From Acidimicrobiia bacterium (GTDB lineage Bacteria; Actinomycetota; Acidimicrobiia; IMCC26256; PALSA-610), in contig JAOSJK010000012.1 of NCBI GenBank assembly GCA_027494135.1, forward strand, positions 439,001-503,000: a DNA stretch of 64,000 bases, in the 5' to 3' direction. How positions within the stretch are numbered: the first letter of the stretch is position 1; each line of letters starts with the position of its first letter. A program made the position numbers and the translations under genes. The notes below the pieces were generated by a model. That model did not search any database. It saw nothing but the letters and a program-made list of their open reading frames with translations, and had not been told where the DNA came from. This document shows positions 48,291 through 57,201 of this stretch, piece after piece.

Positions 48291-50006
48291 CTAGAGAACC
48301 GAGTCGTCGGCCGACTCGGCGAACGAGGTCTCGCCGCCGCGTAGGAGGCTCTTGAGGATCTTGCCCGCCGGGTTGCGGGGAAGCGGCTCGGCTCGCATCT
48401 CCACGTACTCGGGCACTTTGAAGTCGGCGAGGTGCAGCCGGCAGAACGCGCGGATCTCGTCGGCGGTAGCGGTTGCGCCGTCCCTGAGCTGCACGACCGC
48501 CTTCACCTCCTCGCCCAGCTCCTTGTGCTCCACTCCCACCACGGCGGCATCGACGACGTCGGGGTGGTCGAAGAGGACGTGCTCGACCTCGACGCAGTAG
48601 ATGTTCTCACCCGCGCGGATGATCATGTCCTTGGCTCTGTCGACTATGTACAGGAATCCGTCGGCGTCGAGATAGCCGATATCCCCGGAGTGGAACCAGC
48701 CGTCGGTAAGTGCCGCCGCATTGGCCTCGGGACGCCTCCAGTAGCCGCGGGCCATGACCGTGGGGCCCTTGACCAAGATCTCGCCGCGCTCTCCGGCGGG
48801 GACTCCGTTGCCATCGGCGTCGACGACTCGGATCTCGACCGTCGGCACCGCGGGGCCGACGGATCCCGGGTGCGAGAAGTAGTCGTCACCCGCGTTGAGT
48901 GTGGCTACCGACGCGCTCTCGGTCAGCCCGTAGGCGGTGCTCAGCGTCTTGCGGAGTGCGGGGAAGACCTCCTCGATCCGCTGCACGAGCTCCGGTGCAG
49001 CCGGCGCACCGCCGTACGAGGCGCGCTCACCGACGAGAGGTCGTACCGGCCGAGCTCGGGCGACTCGACGATCCGCCACATGACCGTGGGGACGCCGCCG
49101 ATGCTGGTGACCCTCTCCCGCTCGATCACCTCCATGGCGCGTGCAGCCTCGAAGCGTCCCGGTGGCATCAGGACGAGCTTGCCGCCGGTCGCGTACGTGA
49201 CGACCATCGTGGCGAGGCACCCGGTCACGTGGAAGAGCGGGACTATGAGGAGCGAAGCCGACTGCAGGCCCGCCGACGCCTCCGGCGGTGGTGTTCCCCC
49301 TGAGCGCCTGGGCGTACCCGGCCAGGATGATGTTCTGCAGGTTCGCGATCGCCTGGCGGTGGGTGATCGTCGCCCCCTTGGGCTGACCCGTGGTGCCGGA
49401 CGTGTACGCGATCGCCAGGAGGTCGTCCTCATCGATTGGAGTCTCCGGGAGGGCGGGTGAGTCGTCTCCGAGGAGCTCGTCGAACGGGCGGACCGGATGG
49501 TCTCCGGCCTCCCCTATCGAGAAGACGTGGAGGAGCTCGCGCAGCTCCGTGAGGCGCGGACGCAGCACCTCTATCCGGCGTGCGTCGCCGATAAGCACCT
49601 TCGCGCCGGAGTCGATGATCCCGAACTCGAGCTCCTCCGCCTTCCACCAGGCGTTCAGGGGGACCAGCACCGCTCCGAGCGCGGCTGTCGCCCAGAAGGT
49701 GACGACCCACTCCGGGCAGTTCGCCGCTGCGAGGGCGACCCTGTCGCCGCCGCGGACCCCGAGGGCAGCGAGCCTCGTCGCCACTGAACGCACGGCGGCG
49801 TCGTGATCGCCGAACGTGAGTCGGACGTCACCCTGCACGATCCAGTCGACATCGCCGCGCAGCGCATTCTGCACAATCAGCTCACGCATCGAGCGCATCC
49901 GCTGCGCGAAGACCTGCGTCGGAACGCCGCAGACGTCTTCGACGACGATCTCGAAGGCGCCTCCGGGGCCCGTCAGCTCGGCGATGACGGGATCAGTGTC
50001 GGTCAC
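48291..50006 (-). CDS. AMP-dependent acyl-CoA synthetase/ligase (two frameshifts)
   Basis: ANL-family enzyme activating a carboxylic acid with ATP and CoA. The N-terminal domain includes WIVQGDVRLTFGDHDAAVRS and GVRGGDRVALAAANCPEWVV. The P-loop is IAYTSGTTGQPKGATITHRQ, and LLIVPLFHVTGCLATMVVTY follows. Motifs STAYGLTESASVATLNAGDD, GWFHSGDIGYLDADGFLYIV, DRAKDMIIRAGENIYCVEVE and the catalytic lysine region PRNPAGKILKSLLRG are intact. Frames shift near 49290 and 49030. The GTG at 50006 has AGGAGA upstream. About 571 residues. Acyl specificity cannot be read. Confidence 0.9.
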   Translation of the reverse strand: MTDTDPVIAELTGPGGAFEIVVEDVCGVPTQVFAQRMRSMRELIVQNALRGDVDWIVQGDVRLTFGDHDAAVRSVATRLAALGVRGGDRVALAAANCPEWVVTFWATAALGAVLVPLNAWWKAEELEFGIIDSGAKVLIGDARRIEVLRPRLTELRELLHVFSIGEAGDHPVRPFDELLGDDSPALPETPIDEDDLLAIAYTSGTTGQPKGATITHRQAIANLQNIILAGYAQALRGNTTAGGVGGPAVGFAPHSPALPRDRVPRHDGRHVRDRRQARPDATGTLRGCTRHGGDRAGEGHQHRRRPHGHVADRRVARARPVRPLVGERASYGGAPAAPELVQRIEEVFPALRKTLSTAYGLTESASVATLNAGDDYFSHPGSVGPAVPTVEIRVVDADGNGVPAGERGEILVKGPTVMARGYWRRPEANAAALTDGWFHSGDIGYLDADGFLYIVDRAKDMIIRAGENIYCVEVEHVLFDHPDVVDAAVVGVEHKELGEEVKAVVQLRDGATATADEIRAFCRLHLADFKVPEYVEMRAEPLPRNPAGKILKSLLRGGETSFAESADDSVL

Positions 50007-50167
50007 ACGATCTCCTGGGATGGTCGGCGACCCGGAGCGTACCCAACGTGCCTCGCGCCACAGACAGCAGGGCGCGAAGTCGCGCTCAACCCGGCTCGGG
50101 CGCGCGTCGATGGTCCACCGTAGGAGAGCGAGCAGCATGCGACTCGCTCGCGCCGACGGAGGTTGGA

Positions 50168-50893
50168 GTGTCAACTGGTGTGTTCCAGACCGTGGCCGGC
50201 ACCGTCGGCGGCACCGAGGTACCCGGGTCCACAGCGTCCGGGACCCGGGAGGGCTCGCCACCGAGGATCGTGGCGGAGCTCCGCGATCCCCTCGACGGGA
50301 TCGTCCGATCACTGCACAGGCTGAGCGTCCACGGAGCCGTCGAGCTGAGGCCGTCGCCCGACTCCCCTCGGCTGCTCCACCGTGCGCGTTCGCTCGCAGG
50401 CGAACTCCGCGGAGTCGTCGACGAGCTGCTCGGGCCCGACGGCGACGGTACGCCCGGCGAGCGGCGGGTCCGCTCCGAGACCCTTCCGGTGGTAGGTGCC
50501 TTCGAGGACGCCGCCGCCCGAGCGGGCGACGCCCTACGCGGAAGGCACGTGACGGTCTCGTGCCCACCGAGGCTCACAGTCACCACGGATGCGGACCACT
50601 TCGAGAACCTGCTGGCGCTCCTGCTGCGCACGTCGGCGCGCGAGCCGGGTGAGGTGCACGCCGCCGTCCACCTCGACGCCGGCCAGCTTGTCGTCACCTT
50701 CGCCGGGCTGCGCACCGGACCGTCGGCCGGCCACGATCTCGACCTGATCCATGCACAGGCAGCGCGCCTCGGCGGGAGCATCGACGTCGTGGCACACCCC
50801 CACTCCGCCGCGGGGATCAGGGTCCGCCTTCCGCAACAGCGGACGGGCGACGGCGGCACACCAGCACGCAACGGCAAGGCGTTCTCCGTGTAA
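50168..50893 (+). CDS. Histidine-kinase-like protein with degenerate HisKA and ATPase motifs
   Basis: 241 residues, no TM or sensor domain. Residues 34-50 (IVAELRDPLDGIVRSLH) align with a HisKA H-box, but the phospho-acceptor His is Ala36. The ATPase-like part has DADHFENLLALLLRTSAREP, where the N-box Asn is Thr155, and GHDLDLIHAQAARLGGSIDV, resembling the G2 box. The G1 DxGxG motif is absent. This looks like a pseudokinase, perhaps a scaffold or phosphotransfer-like dimer. The GTG at 50168 is supported by GGAGG five bases upstream; the open frame extends further back. Divergent from the ligase gene. Confidence 0.6.
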   Translation: MSTGVFQTVAGTVGGTEVPGSTASGTREGSPPRIVAELRDPLDGIVRSLHRLSVHGAVELRPSPDSPRLLHRARSLAGELRGVVDELLGPDGDGTPGERRVRSETLPVVGAFEDAAARAGDALRGRHVTVSCPPRLTVTTDADHFENLLALLLRTSAREPGEVHAAVHLDAGQLVVTFAGLRTGPSAGHDLDLIHAQAARLGGSIDVVAHPHSAAGIRVRLPQQRTGDGGTPARNGKAFSV

Positions 50894-51011
50894 CCGTGTC
50901 CGGAACGCCAACGAGACATCCGCAACGACGCGAAGACACCGCACCATCTGCTCACTAGGGTGACGCCCGAGCTGCGACGTCGACGGCCCCGCAACCGCCG
51001 GAGAAGGAACA

Positions 51012-51923
51012 TTGGCCTCAGCCGGCACTTCGGATCGGCAGCATCCGAGCCCCGCCGGCTGCTTCGTGTGTGATGGCGCCTTCACCCGGACGGTGGGACG
51101 CGTCGGGGCGTACCGGTACGTCGCCTGCGACGGTTGCGGCCTCGCCCGCCTCGACCCCATGCCCACGCCCAGCGCCGTGAGGGACGTCTTCGATCCCTCC
51201 TACTTCTCGGGCGGTCGTGTAGGCGGCTATGACGACTACGAAGCCGACGACTCGATCAACATGCGCAACGCCCACCTACGTCTCGATCGGCTCGCACCCG
51301 ATCTGGGTACCGACAGCGCCAGACTTCTCGACGTCGGCTGCGCGCTCGGTCATGTGCTTCGCGACGCGCACTCGCGCGGATGGAGCGCTCTGGGGGTCGA
51401 GATCTGCGACGAGATCGCGGAACGCGCCCGATCCGGCGGGGCCTTTCACGTCGCCGGCGATCTCGCCGCTCTGGCCGCGACCCGCGTCGGGCAATTCGAC
51501 GCTGTCACCATGTTCCAGGTGATCGAGCACCTGCCCCGCCCCGACCAGGACCTCGCGCTTGCGCGCTCGCTCCTGCGACCGTCGGGGGTGATCGCGTTCG
51601 AGACATGGAACCGATCCAGTGTCGTCGCGAAGGCCCTCGGTCGGCACTGGCAGCTCCTGTCCCCGCCGTCCGTCCTATGGGCCTTCGACAGGCGCTCGCT
51701 CACCCTGCTGCTGCGGCGATCCGGCTTCGATCTCGTGCACTACCGACGCACATGGAAATGGGTCGGCCTGCGCTTCTCGGCCTCGCTCCTGCACGACGGC
51801 AATCGGTCGGCTCTTACCACGCGACTCGCTCAGATCGCTGCGAGGTTGCCCTTGCGGGACAGGGCTGTGCCGTACGCGCTCGGTGATCTGGTGTGGGTGG
51901 TGGCCCGCAGGCGCGACAACTGA
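51012..51923 (+). CDS. SAM-dependent methyltransferase with N-terminal zinc knuckle
   Basis: A 303-residue protein. Cys pairs at the N-terminus (GCFVCDGAF, YVACDGCGLARLDPMP) form a zinc site typical of Methyltransf_23 proteins in surface-polysaccharide or natural-product clusters. PSYFSGGRVGGYDDY follows, then SAM motif I LLDVGCALGHVLRDA, TMFQVIEHLPRPDQDLALA and FETWNRSSVVAKALGRHW. The TTG start at 51012 has AAGGA five bases upstream. Substrate unknown. It follows the pseudokinase by 118 bp on the same strand. Confidence 0.85.
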   Translation: MASAGTSDRQHPSPAGCFVCDGAFTRTVGRVGAYRYVACDGCGLARLDPMPTPSAVRDVFDPSYFSGGRVGGYDDYEADDSINMRNAHLRLDRLAPDLGTDSARLLDVGCALGHVLRDAHSRGWSALGVEICDEIAERARSGGAFHVAGDLAALAATRVGQFDAVTMFQVIEHLPRPDQDLALARSLLRPSGVIAFETWNRSSVVAKALGRHWQLLSPPSVLWAFDRRSLTLLLRRSGFDLVHYRRTWKWVGLRFSASLLHDGNRSALTTRLAQIAARLPLRDRAVPYALGDLVWVVARRRDN

Positions 51924-51969
51924 CGACGATGACCGCGTTGCAGGAACCTTCAGGGGGCTGTTCGGCCGG

Positions 51970-52799
51970 TCAGTCGTCCTCGGGCTGCGAGCGCAGGAAG
52001 CGCTCGATCTCGCCGACGAGCTCGTCGCCGGACGCGACCTCGGGGAGCGCAGCGTCGAGGCGGTCGACTATCTCGAGGACGTCGGGGCGTTCGGCCAGAC
52101 CATCCTCGAGGCGCGTCGAGTAGGAGTCGCAGCGCTCGTCGTGCACCCTCAGGTCGAGTGCGAGGCCGAGGACCTCCGCGAGCCGGGTGAGCACTCGCGC
52201 ACCCCCGGCGGCGAGAGCGAGCCGGAGACGTACTGCGGGACCTGCGCCCACATCGCCATCGACCTGATGCCGGCCTCGCCGAGAGCGTGCTGCAGCACGG
52301 TCTGGAACCCCGTAGGGCCCTCGTAGTCGGCGCGCAGAGGCTCGAGCTCCTGCGCGACCGCGCGGCTCGTCGCCGATGCCAGCACCGAGACCGGACGACG
52401 GTGCGAGGCCATCCCCGGCATCCCGCCCACCGCCACCGCCTCGACCACACCGAGGCGGAGAGCCGTGCTCACCAGCTCGCCGGCGACGTCACGCCACCTG
52501 ATCGACGGTTCCGGCCCGAAGGCGAGGACAACGTCGCGGCCCGCCCGGCCGGCGATCAGCTCCATGTGGGGCCACTCGACACTGCGGATCCCACCCTCGT
52601 CGAGCTTGACCGTCGGGCGCACCTGCTGGAGGTCGAGAAGGTCGGTGAGGTCGAGTGTCGCGAAGGCCTTGCCCGCCTCGAGCTGCTCGGCGAGAGAGGC
52701 GATGGTCCCCGCCCCGACATGGCCGGAGTCGACCCAACCCGCGAAGGCGTAGACCATCACCGGATCGCGCAGCTCGGGCCAACGGTCTACGTTCAGCAC
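51970..52799 (-). CDS. PAC2 family protein (one frameshift)
   Basis: Member of the PAC2 family, relatives of proteasome-assembly chaperones found widely in actinobacteria. VMVYAFAGWVDSGHVGAGTI, ATLDLTDLLDLQQVRPTVKL, VLAFGPEPSIRWRDVAGELV and VEAVAVGGMPGMASHRRPVS are typical. The frame shifts near 52210: QYVSGSLSP is followed by LALAAGGARVLTRLAEVLGL. The C-terminus (LPEVASGDELVGEIERFLRS) is acidic. About 276 residues. No proteasome genes are in the window, so the partner is unknown. Confidence 0.85.
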
Positions 52800-52876
52800 G
52801 CCACAACCTTAGGTGACAGCTGCGGCTCGGCGGCCCTGCGGACGTCGCTCGTCGGGCACCGAGGTAGCGTGCGGCC

Positions 52877-53811
52877 ATGCGCGTACGGGTATTCACCGAG
52901 CCACAGCAGGGTTCCACCTACGACCAGCAGCTCGCCGTGGCGCGCCTCTCGGAGGATCTCGGGTACGACGCATTCTTCCGCTCCGATCACTACCTGGCCA
53001 TGGGCGATCGCGACGGACGCCCCGGCCCGACCGACTCCTGGGTGACTCTGGGAGCCCTCGCGCGCAGACATCGAGCATCAGGCTGGGAACTCTCGTCACG
53101 TCCGCCACGTTCCGGCACCCCGGCATCCTCGGCATCTCCGTCGCCCAGGTCGACGCGATGAGTGGCGGGCGCGTCGAGCTCGGGCTCGGCGCCGGTTGGT
53201 ACGACACGGAGCACGCGGCATACGGAATACCGTTCGGCGAGTCATTCGGTGAGCGGTTCGACCGGCTCGAGGAGCAGCTAGAGATCCTCACCGGCACCTG
53301 GTCGACGCCGCCGGGCGAGAGCTACTCGTTCTCGGGCAAGCACTACACGCTCACCGGCTCGCCCGCCCTGCCGAAGCCCGTCCAGCAGCCGGTGCCGATC
53401 ATCATCGGCGGTTACGGACCGAAGCGCACCCCGCGCCTCGCGGCACGTTTCGCCACGGAGTTCAACGTACCGTTCCCTCCCCTCGACCACTACCGCACCG
53501 CAGTCGCGAACGTGCGCTCTGCGTGCGTGGCCGCCGATCGCGATCCATCGAGCATGCGGCTCTCCGTCGCGCTCGTCGCCTGCTGCGGGACAACAGCGGC
53601 GGAGGTCGACCGTCGCGCAGCCGCCATCGGGCGCGAGTCGGCGGAGCTGCGCGAGAACGGGGCGGCCGGCTCACCGGCGGAGGTGGTGGAGCAGATACGA
53701 GCCTTCGCCACAGCGGGAGCCGACACCGTGTACCTGCAGATTCTCGACCTCGACGACCTCGACCACCTGCGCCTCATAGCCGCCGAGGTCGTCCCGGACC
53801 TGCCCACCTGA
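52877..53811 (+). CDS. LLM-class F420-dependent oxidoreductase, first copy (one frameshift)
   Basis: Luciferase-like TIM-barrel, probably using cofactor F420. It begins MRVRVFTEPQQGSTYDQQLA, with DAFFRSDHYLAMGD and TDSWVTLGALAR. The frame shifts near 53065, continuing SIRLGTLVTSATFRHPGILG, VDAMSGGRVELGLGAGWYDT and VPIIIGGYGPKRTPRLAARF. About 311 residues. Substrate unknown. The second copy follows 22 bases after the stop, so the two are probably cotranscribed. Confidence 0.85.
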
Positions 53812-53833
53812 CCCGAGCCGAGGAGCCGGACCA

Positions 53834-54735
53834 ATGCGCTTCGGCGTGCACACAGGACTCCAGAACACGAGCATCGCCGAGCTGCAGGGCCTCTGGCACC
53901 GCATCGAGGAGCTCGACTTCGACTGGATCTCGATCTGGGACCACTTCTACGCGGCCGACGGAACGGGCGACCCTCACTGCCTCGAGGCCGTGGTGTCACA
54001 CGCAGCCCTGGCCGCGTCGACGTCGCGCGTCCGCTGCGGCAGCCTCGTCTACTCGGCCGGATACCGCCACCCCGCCGTGCTGGCCAACGCGGCCGTCACC
54101 CTCGACCAGCTCTCCGGGGGCCGCGTCACGCTGGGACTCGGCGGTGGCTGGTCGAAGATCGAGTACGACGCCTACGGGGTCCCGTTCGGCACGGCCGCAT
54201 CCAGGCTCCGAATGCTCGACGAGTCGATCCAGTGCGTGCGAGGCCTGCTGACACAGGACTCCACCGACTTCTCGGGCGAGTACTTCGCGCTCGCAGGCGC
54301 GCGCTGCGAGCCGAAGCCGGTCCAGGAGCACCTTCCGATCTGGGTCGGTGGCGGCGGCGAGAAGGTGACCCTGCGCATCGTCGCAGAGCACGCCGACGGC
54401 TGGAACGTCCCGTTCATCGCGCCCGACGCCTGGGCCCACAAGTCGGCCGTCCTCGACACCCACTGCGAGAGGGCGGGACGCGACCCGTCGACGGTGGAGC
54501 GGACCGTCAACGTGGGCATGGCGTCGTCGGAAGACGATCTGCGCGCGCAGTTCGGCAACATCTCCGAGCTGGTCCGCCCGGGAGTGCTGACAGGGAGCAC
54601 CCAGGAGATGATCGACCGAGTCGGCGCGTACCGAGACGCCGGAGCCTCCTACCTCATCCTCGCCATGCGCGCCCCTTCGATCGCGATGGGCTCGAGCGCT
54701 TCGCCTCCGACCTGATGCCCGCGTTCACCGGCTGA
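53834..54735 (+). CDS. LLM-class F420-dependent oxidoreductase, second copy (C-terminal frameshift)
   Basis: Related to the preceding gene. MRFGVHTGLQNTSIAELQGL, WISIWDHFYAADGTGDPHCL, VRCGSLVYSAGYRHPAVLAN, GGRVTLGLGGGWSKIEYDAY and LPIWVGGGGEKVTLRIVAEH are family blocks. Near 54672 one C is missing from CCCC: MRAPS should read MRAPFDRDGLERFASDLMPA and end FTG at 54735, as expected for the family; the unrepaired frame ends at 54715. About 300 residues. Confidence 0.88.
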
Positions 54736-54765
54736 GACCGGCCGCCCGGTCGGTAGCCTTCGGGT

Positions 54766-55914
54766 GTGGCCGGTGTCGACGCGCGGATCAGGAGCCTGTT
54801 CGCGGCGTTGCCGTCGGGAGACCCTAGGGGGCTGCAGGTCTTCCGCGCACCCGGTCGGGTGAACCTCATCGGGGATCACACCGACTACCAGGACGGCCTC
54901 TGCCTCCCGATGGCGATCGACCGAGACGTCATGGTCGCGTCGCGTGTGCGCGACGACGAACGCGTCGTCGTCCGCTCCCTCGATCTCGGTGGCAGAGTCG
55001 ACATCGCCGCCGACGGCTCGGATGACCCGCCGGCCATCGTCCCGGCATGGGGACGCACCGTCGCGGGCGCAGTGCGGGTGCTGGTCCGACGCGGACGGCC
55101 ACCGGTCGGGATCGACGCCGTCGTCGCGTCGACGATCCCCATCGGGTCGGGGCTGTCGTCCAGCGCGGCGTTCGAGGTCGCGATCTCGATCATGCTCGCG
55201 GCGACGGCCGGACGGCCCGTCGGCGGTCGCGACCTGGCCCTGGCCGCGCGGGAGGCCGGTCAGATCGCGACCGGCGTGCCCTGCGGAGTGCTCGACCAGA
55301 TGGCATCGGTCTTCGGTCGTGCCGGGCACGCGCTGCTGCTCGACTGCCGCTCGCTCGACACCGAGCCGGTTCGAGTGCCGGCGGGTCTCGATGTCCTGGT
55401 CGTGAACTCCGGGCTACCGCGCACCCTCGAGACGAGCGCGTACGCGCAGCGCCGTGCGGCGTGCGAGGCGTCGGCCGGGCGACTCGGTCTCGCCACCCTG
55501 CGCGACGCCACGCCGGAGCAGGTCGTCGGGGACCCGCGTGCACGCCACGTCGTCTCGGAGAACGCTCGCGTCCTCTCGTTCGTCGATGCGCTGCGCGCCG
55601 GCGACGTCGGAGCACTCGGATCGCTGCTGCTCGCGAGCCATGCAAGCCTCCGCGACGACTTCGAGGTCTCGACTCCGGAGCTCGACCTGCTCGTGGAGCT
55701 CCTCGTCGGCGGGGGCGCACACGGCGCGCGGCTGACCGGCGCCGGCTTCGGCGGCTGCGTCGTGGCCCTCGTGCCGTCCGGCTCCGCCGGCGTCATCGGC
55801 GAGCGCGTCTCGGCCGAGTACGCGTCGAGGACCGGCATCACCCCCGACGCCTTCCCCGTCATCGCCACCGACGGCGCCGCCCCCATAGGACGAGCGTCGA
55901 TAGACCACACATAG
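54766..55914 (+). CDS. galK: Galactokinase (GHMP family)
   Basis: Phosphorylates galactose at C1. The signature FRAPGRVNLIGDHTDYQDGL, the ATP motif STIPIGSGLSSSAAFEVAIS, the base region PCGVLDQMASVFGRAGHALL, and the GHMP C-terminal motif HGARLTGAGFGGCVVALVPS are present. Intact at 382 residues from a GTG start. The last seven residues (RASIDHT) and the TAG stop are encoded by palindrome copy 3, so the repeat entered or arose within the 3' end of the gene. No other Leloir genes are next to it. Confidence 0.93.
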   Translation: MAGVDARIRSLFAALPSGDPRGLQVFRAPGRVNLIGDHTDYQDGLCLPMAIDRDVMVASRVRDDERVVVRSLDLGGRVDIAADGSDDPPAIVPAWGRTVAGAVRVLVRRGRPPVGIDAVVASTIPIGSGLSSSAAFEVAISIMLAATAGRPVGGRDLALAAREAGQIATGVPCGVLDQMASVFGRAGHALLLDCRSLDTEPVRVPAGLDVLVVNSGLPRTLETSAYAQRRAACEASAGRLGLATLRDATPEQVVGDPRARHVVSENARVLSFVDALRAGDVGALGSLLLASHASLRDDFEVSTPELDLLVELLVGGGAHGARLTGAGFGGCVVALVPSGSAGVIGERVSAEYASRTGITPDAFPVIATDGAAPIGRASIDHT

Positions 55915-55934
55915 TGTGGTCTATCGACGCTCGT
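55890..55934. repeat. Palindromic repeat, copy 3
   Basis: Twenty-one-bp perfect arms; the shared 18-bp core GAGCGTCGATAGACCACA is at 55892-55909, with loop CATAG by the same alignment as the other copies. It overlaps the last codons and stop of galK and lies 44 bp before the HIT-protein ATG, both on the plus strand. Confidence 0.95.
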
Positions 55935-55977
55935 GGGTTGGAGGCCGGTAGTCTGGGGCGACGGGGAGGGAGGGGCG

Positions 55978-56403
55978 ATGCCGAGCATCTTCACCCGCAT
56001 CATCGACGGTGAGCTTCCGGGGCGCTTCGTGTGGCGGGACGACATCTGCGTCGCCTTCCTCTCGATCGCGCCTCTCCACTACGGGCACACGCTCGTGGTC
56101 CCGATCGAGGAGGTCGATCACTGGATCGACCTCGACGCGCCGACCGCCGCGCACCTGATGCGCGTCGCGCACCTGATAGGCCGCGCCCAGCAGGCCGAGA
56201 TGCGTCCGCTCCGCGTCGGTCTGATGATCGCCGGCCTGGAGGTCCCACACACGCACCTGCACGTGGTGCCGATCGACGGCATGCGCGATCTCGACTTCGC
56301 CAACGCCGACAATGATCCGCGCCCCGAGGATCTCGACGCCGCTGCCGAGACGCTTCGCAGCGCTCTCCGGGCGATGGGGCGCGAAGAGGTACCCGGGCCC
56401 TAG
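55978..56403 (+). CDS. HIT-family nucleotide hydrolase
   Basis: Histidine-triad protein, usually hydrolysing AMP-linked substrates. SIFTRIIDGELPGRFVWRDD, APLHYGHTLVVPIEEVDHWI and the triad EVPHTHLHVVPI (HxHxH) are present. Intact at 141 residues. The ATG at 55978 follows a GGGAGGGAGG ribosome site, which decides the start over upstream in-frame codons. Its leader contains palindrome copy 3. Confidence 0.93.
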   Translation: MPSIFTRIIDGELPGRFVWRDDICVAFLSIAPLHYGHTLVVPIEEVDHWIDLDAPTAAHLMRVAHLIGRAQQAEMRPLRVGLMIAGLEVPHTHLHVVPIDGMRDLDFANADNDPRPEDLDAAAETLRSALRAMGREEVPGP

Positions 56404-56412
56404 CCCTCACCG

Positions 56413-57111
56413 TCACATCCGGTCGAGGAGCTCCGCCTTCTTGGCCTCGAACTCAGCGTGGCTGATGACGCCCTTGTCGCGCAGCTCCGCCAGCTGCTCG
56501 AGCTGCACCGGGACGGGGACGGGCGCCGCGGCCGCAGCGGGTGCGGGGGCCGGTGACGGTGCCGCGGCGGGTGCCGCAGGGGCTGCCGGCGCTGCCGGCT
56601 GAGTCGACCAGGACGCGCGCTTCCTGGCGTGCGCCTCCATCTGCCGGTAGATCTCCTGCTGGACGCCGTCGGGGTGGCGCACGTCGCTGAAGACCGACTG
56701 GCCGTCGCGCCCCGCCGACTCGATCGAGAGGTCGCCCGCGCCGATCACGCGCTCCCAGATGGTCTGCGCGAAGTTGATGTTGTTGATCCGCTCGAGCGGT
56801 ATCTCCACGCCCTTCTTGGCGAGCACACCCGTCCGGTAGACGACACGGTCATCGCTGACCACGAAGTAGGTGAACATCCAGTCGAGGTACTTGACCACGA
56901 GCCAGCCCGCCCAGACGAGCGCCCCGATCCCCCACACCCACAGCAGGATCCCCCGGAGGGTGTCCTGGCTGTCGGGGATCCGCAGGAGCAGCAGGAAGAC
57001 GAGGAAGAGCGGCAACGCGCTGAACACCTGCTTGGAGAAGAACCACCAGTGCGGCTTCAGGTCGAGGGCGATCTCCTCGCCCTCGTTCAGCAGTCTCTGC
57101 GGGTACGGCAT
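56413..57111 (-). CDS. Bacterial PH-domain membrane protein with SHOCT C-terminus
   Basis: A 232-residue protein. Two TM segments are at about residues 30-50 (VFSALPLFLVFLLLLRI) and 58-78 (ILLWVWGIGALVWAGWLVV). The PH-like domain follows (YFVVSDDRVVYRTGVLAKKG, VEIPLERINNINFAQTIWER). A Pro/Ala linker of about 35 residues leads to a SHOCT motif (QLEQLAELRDKGVISHAEFE, AKKAELLDR). Such proteins have roles in envelope stress or oligomerisation; function here is unknown. The ATG at 57111 (MPYPQRLLNEGEE) is where homology starts. Confidence 0.88.
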   Translation of the reverse strand: MPYPQRLLNEGEEIALDLKPHWWFFSKQVFSALPLFLVFLLLLRIPDSQDTLRGILLWVWGIGALVWAGWLVVKYLDWMFTYFVVSDDRVVYRTGVLAKKGVEIPLERINNINFAQTIWERVIGAGDLSIESAGRDGQSVFSDVRHPDGVQQEIYRQMEAHARKRASWSTQPAAPAAPAAPAAAPSPAPAPAAAAAPVPVPVQLEQLAELRDKGVISHAEFEAKKAELLDRM

Positions 57112-57201
57112 AGCGGAATAGTACGCCCGCGACCCGGCTTCCCGCCGCACTCCCCTCACCTGCACGCCGCCGTCGTGCGCCGCGTTCGTGCCCGACGCCC
57201 G

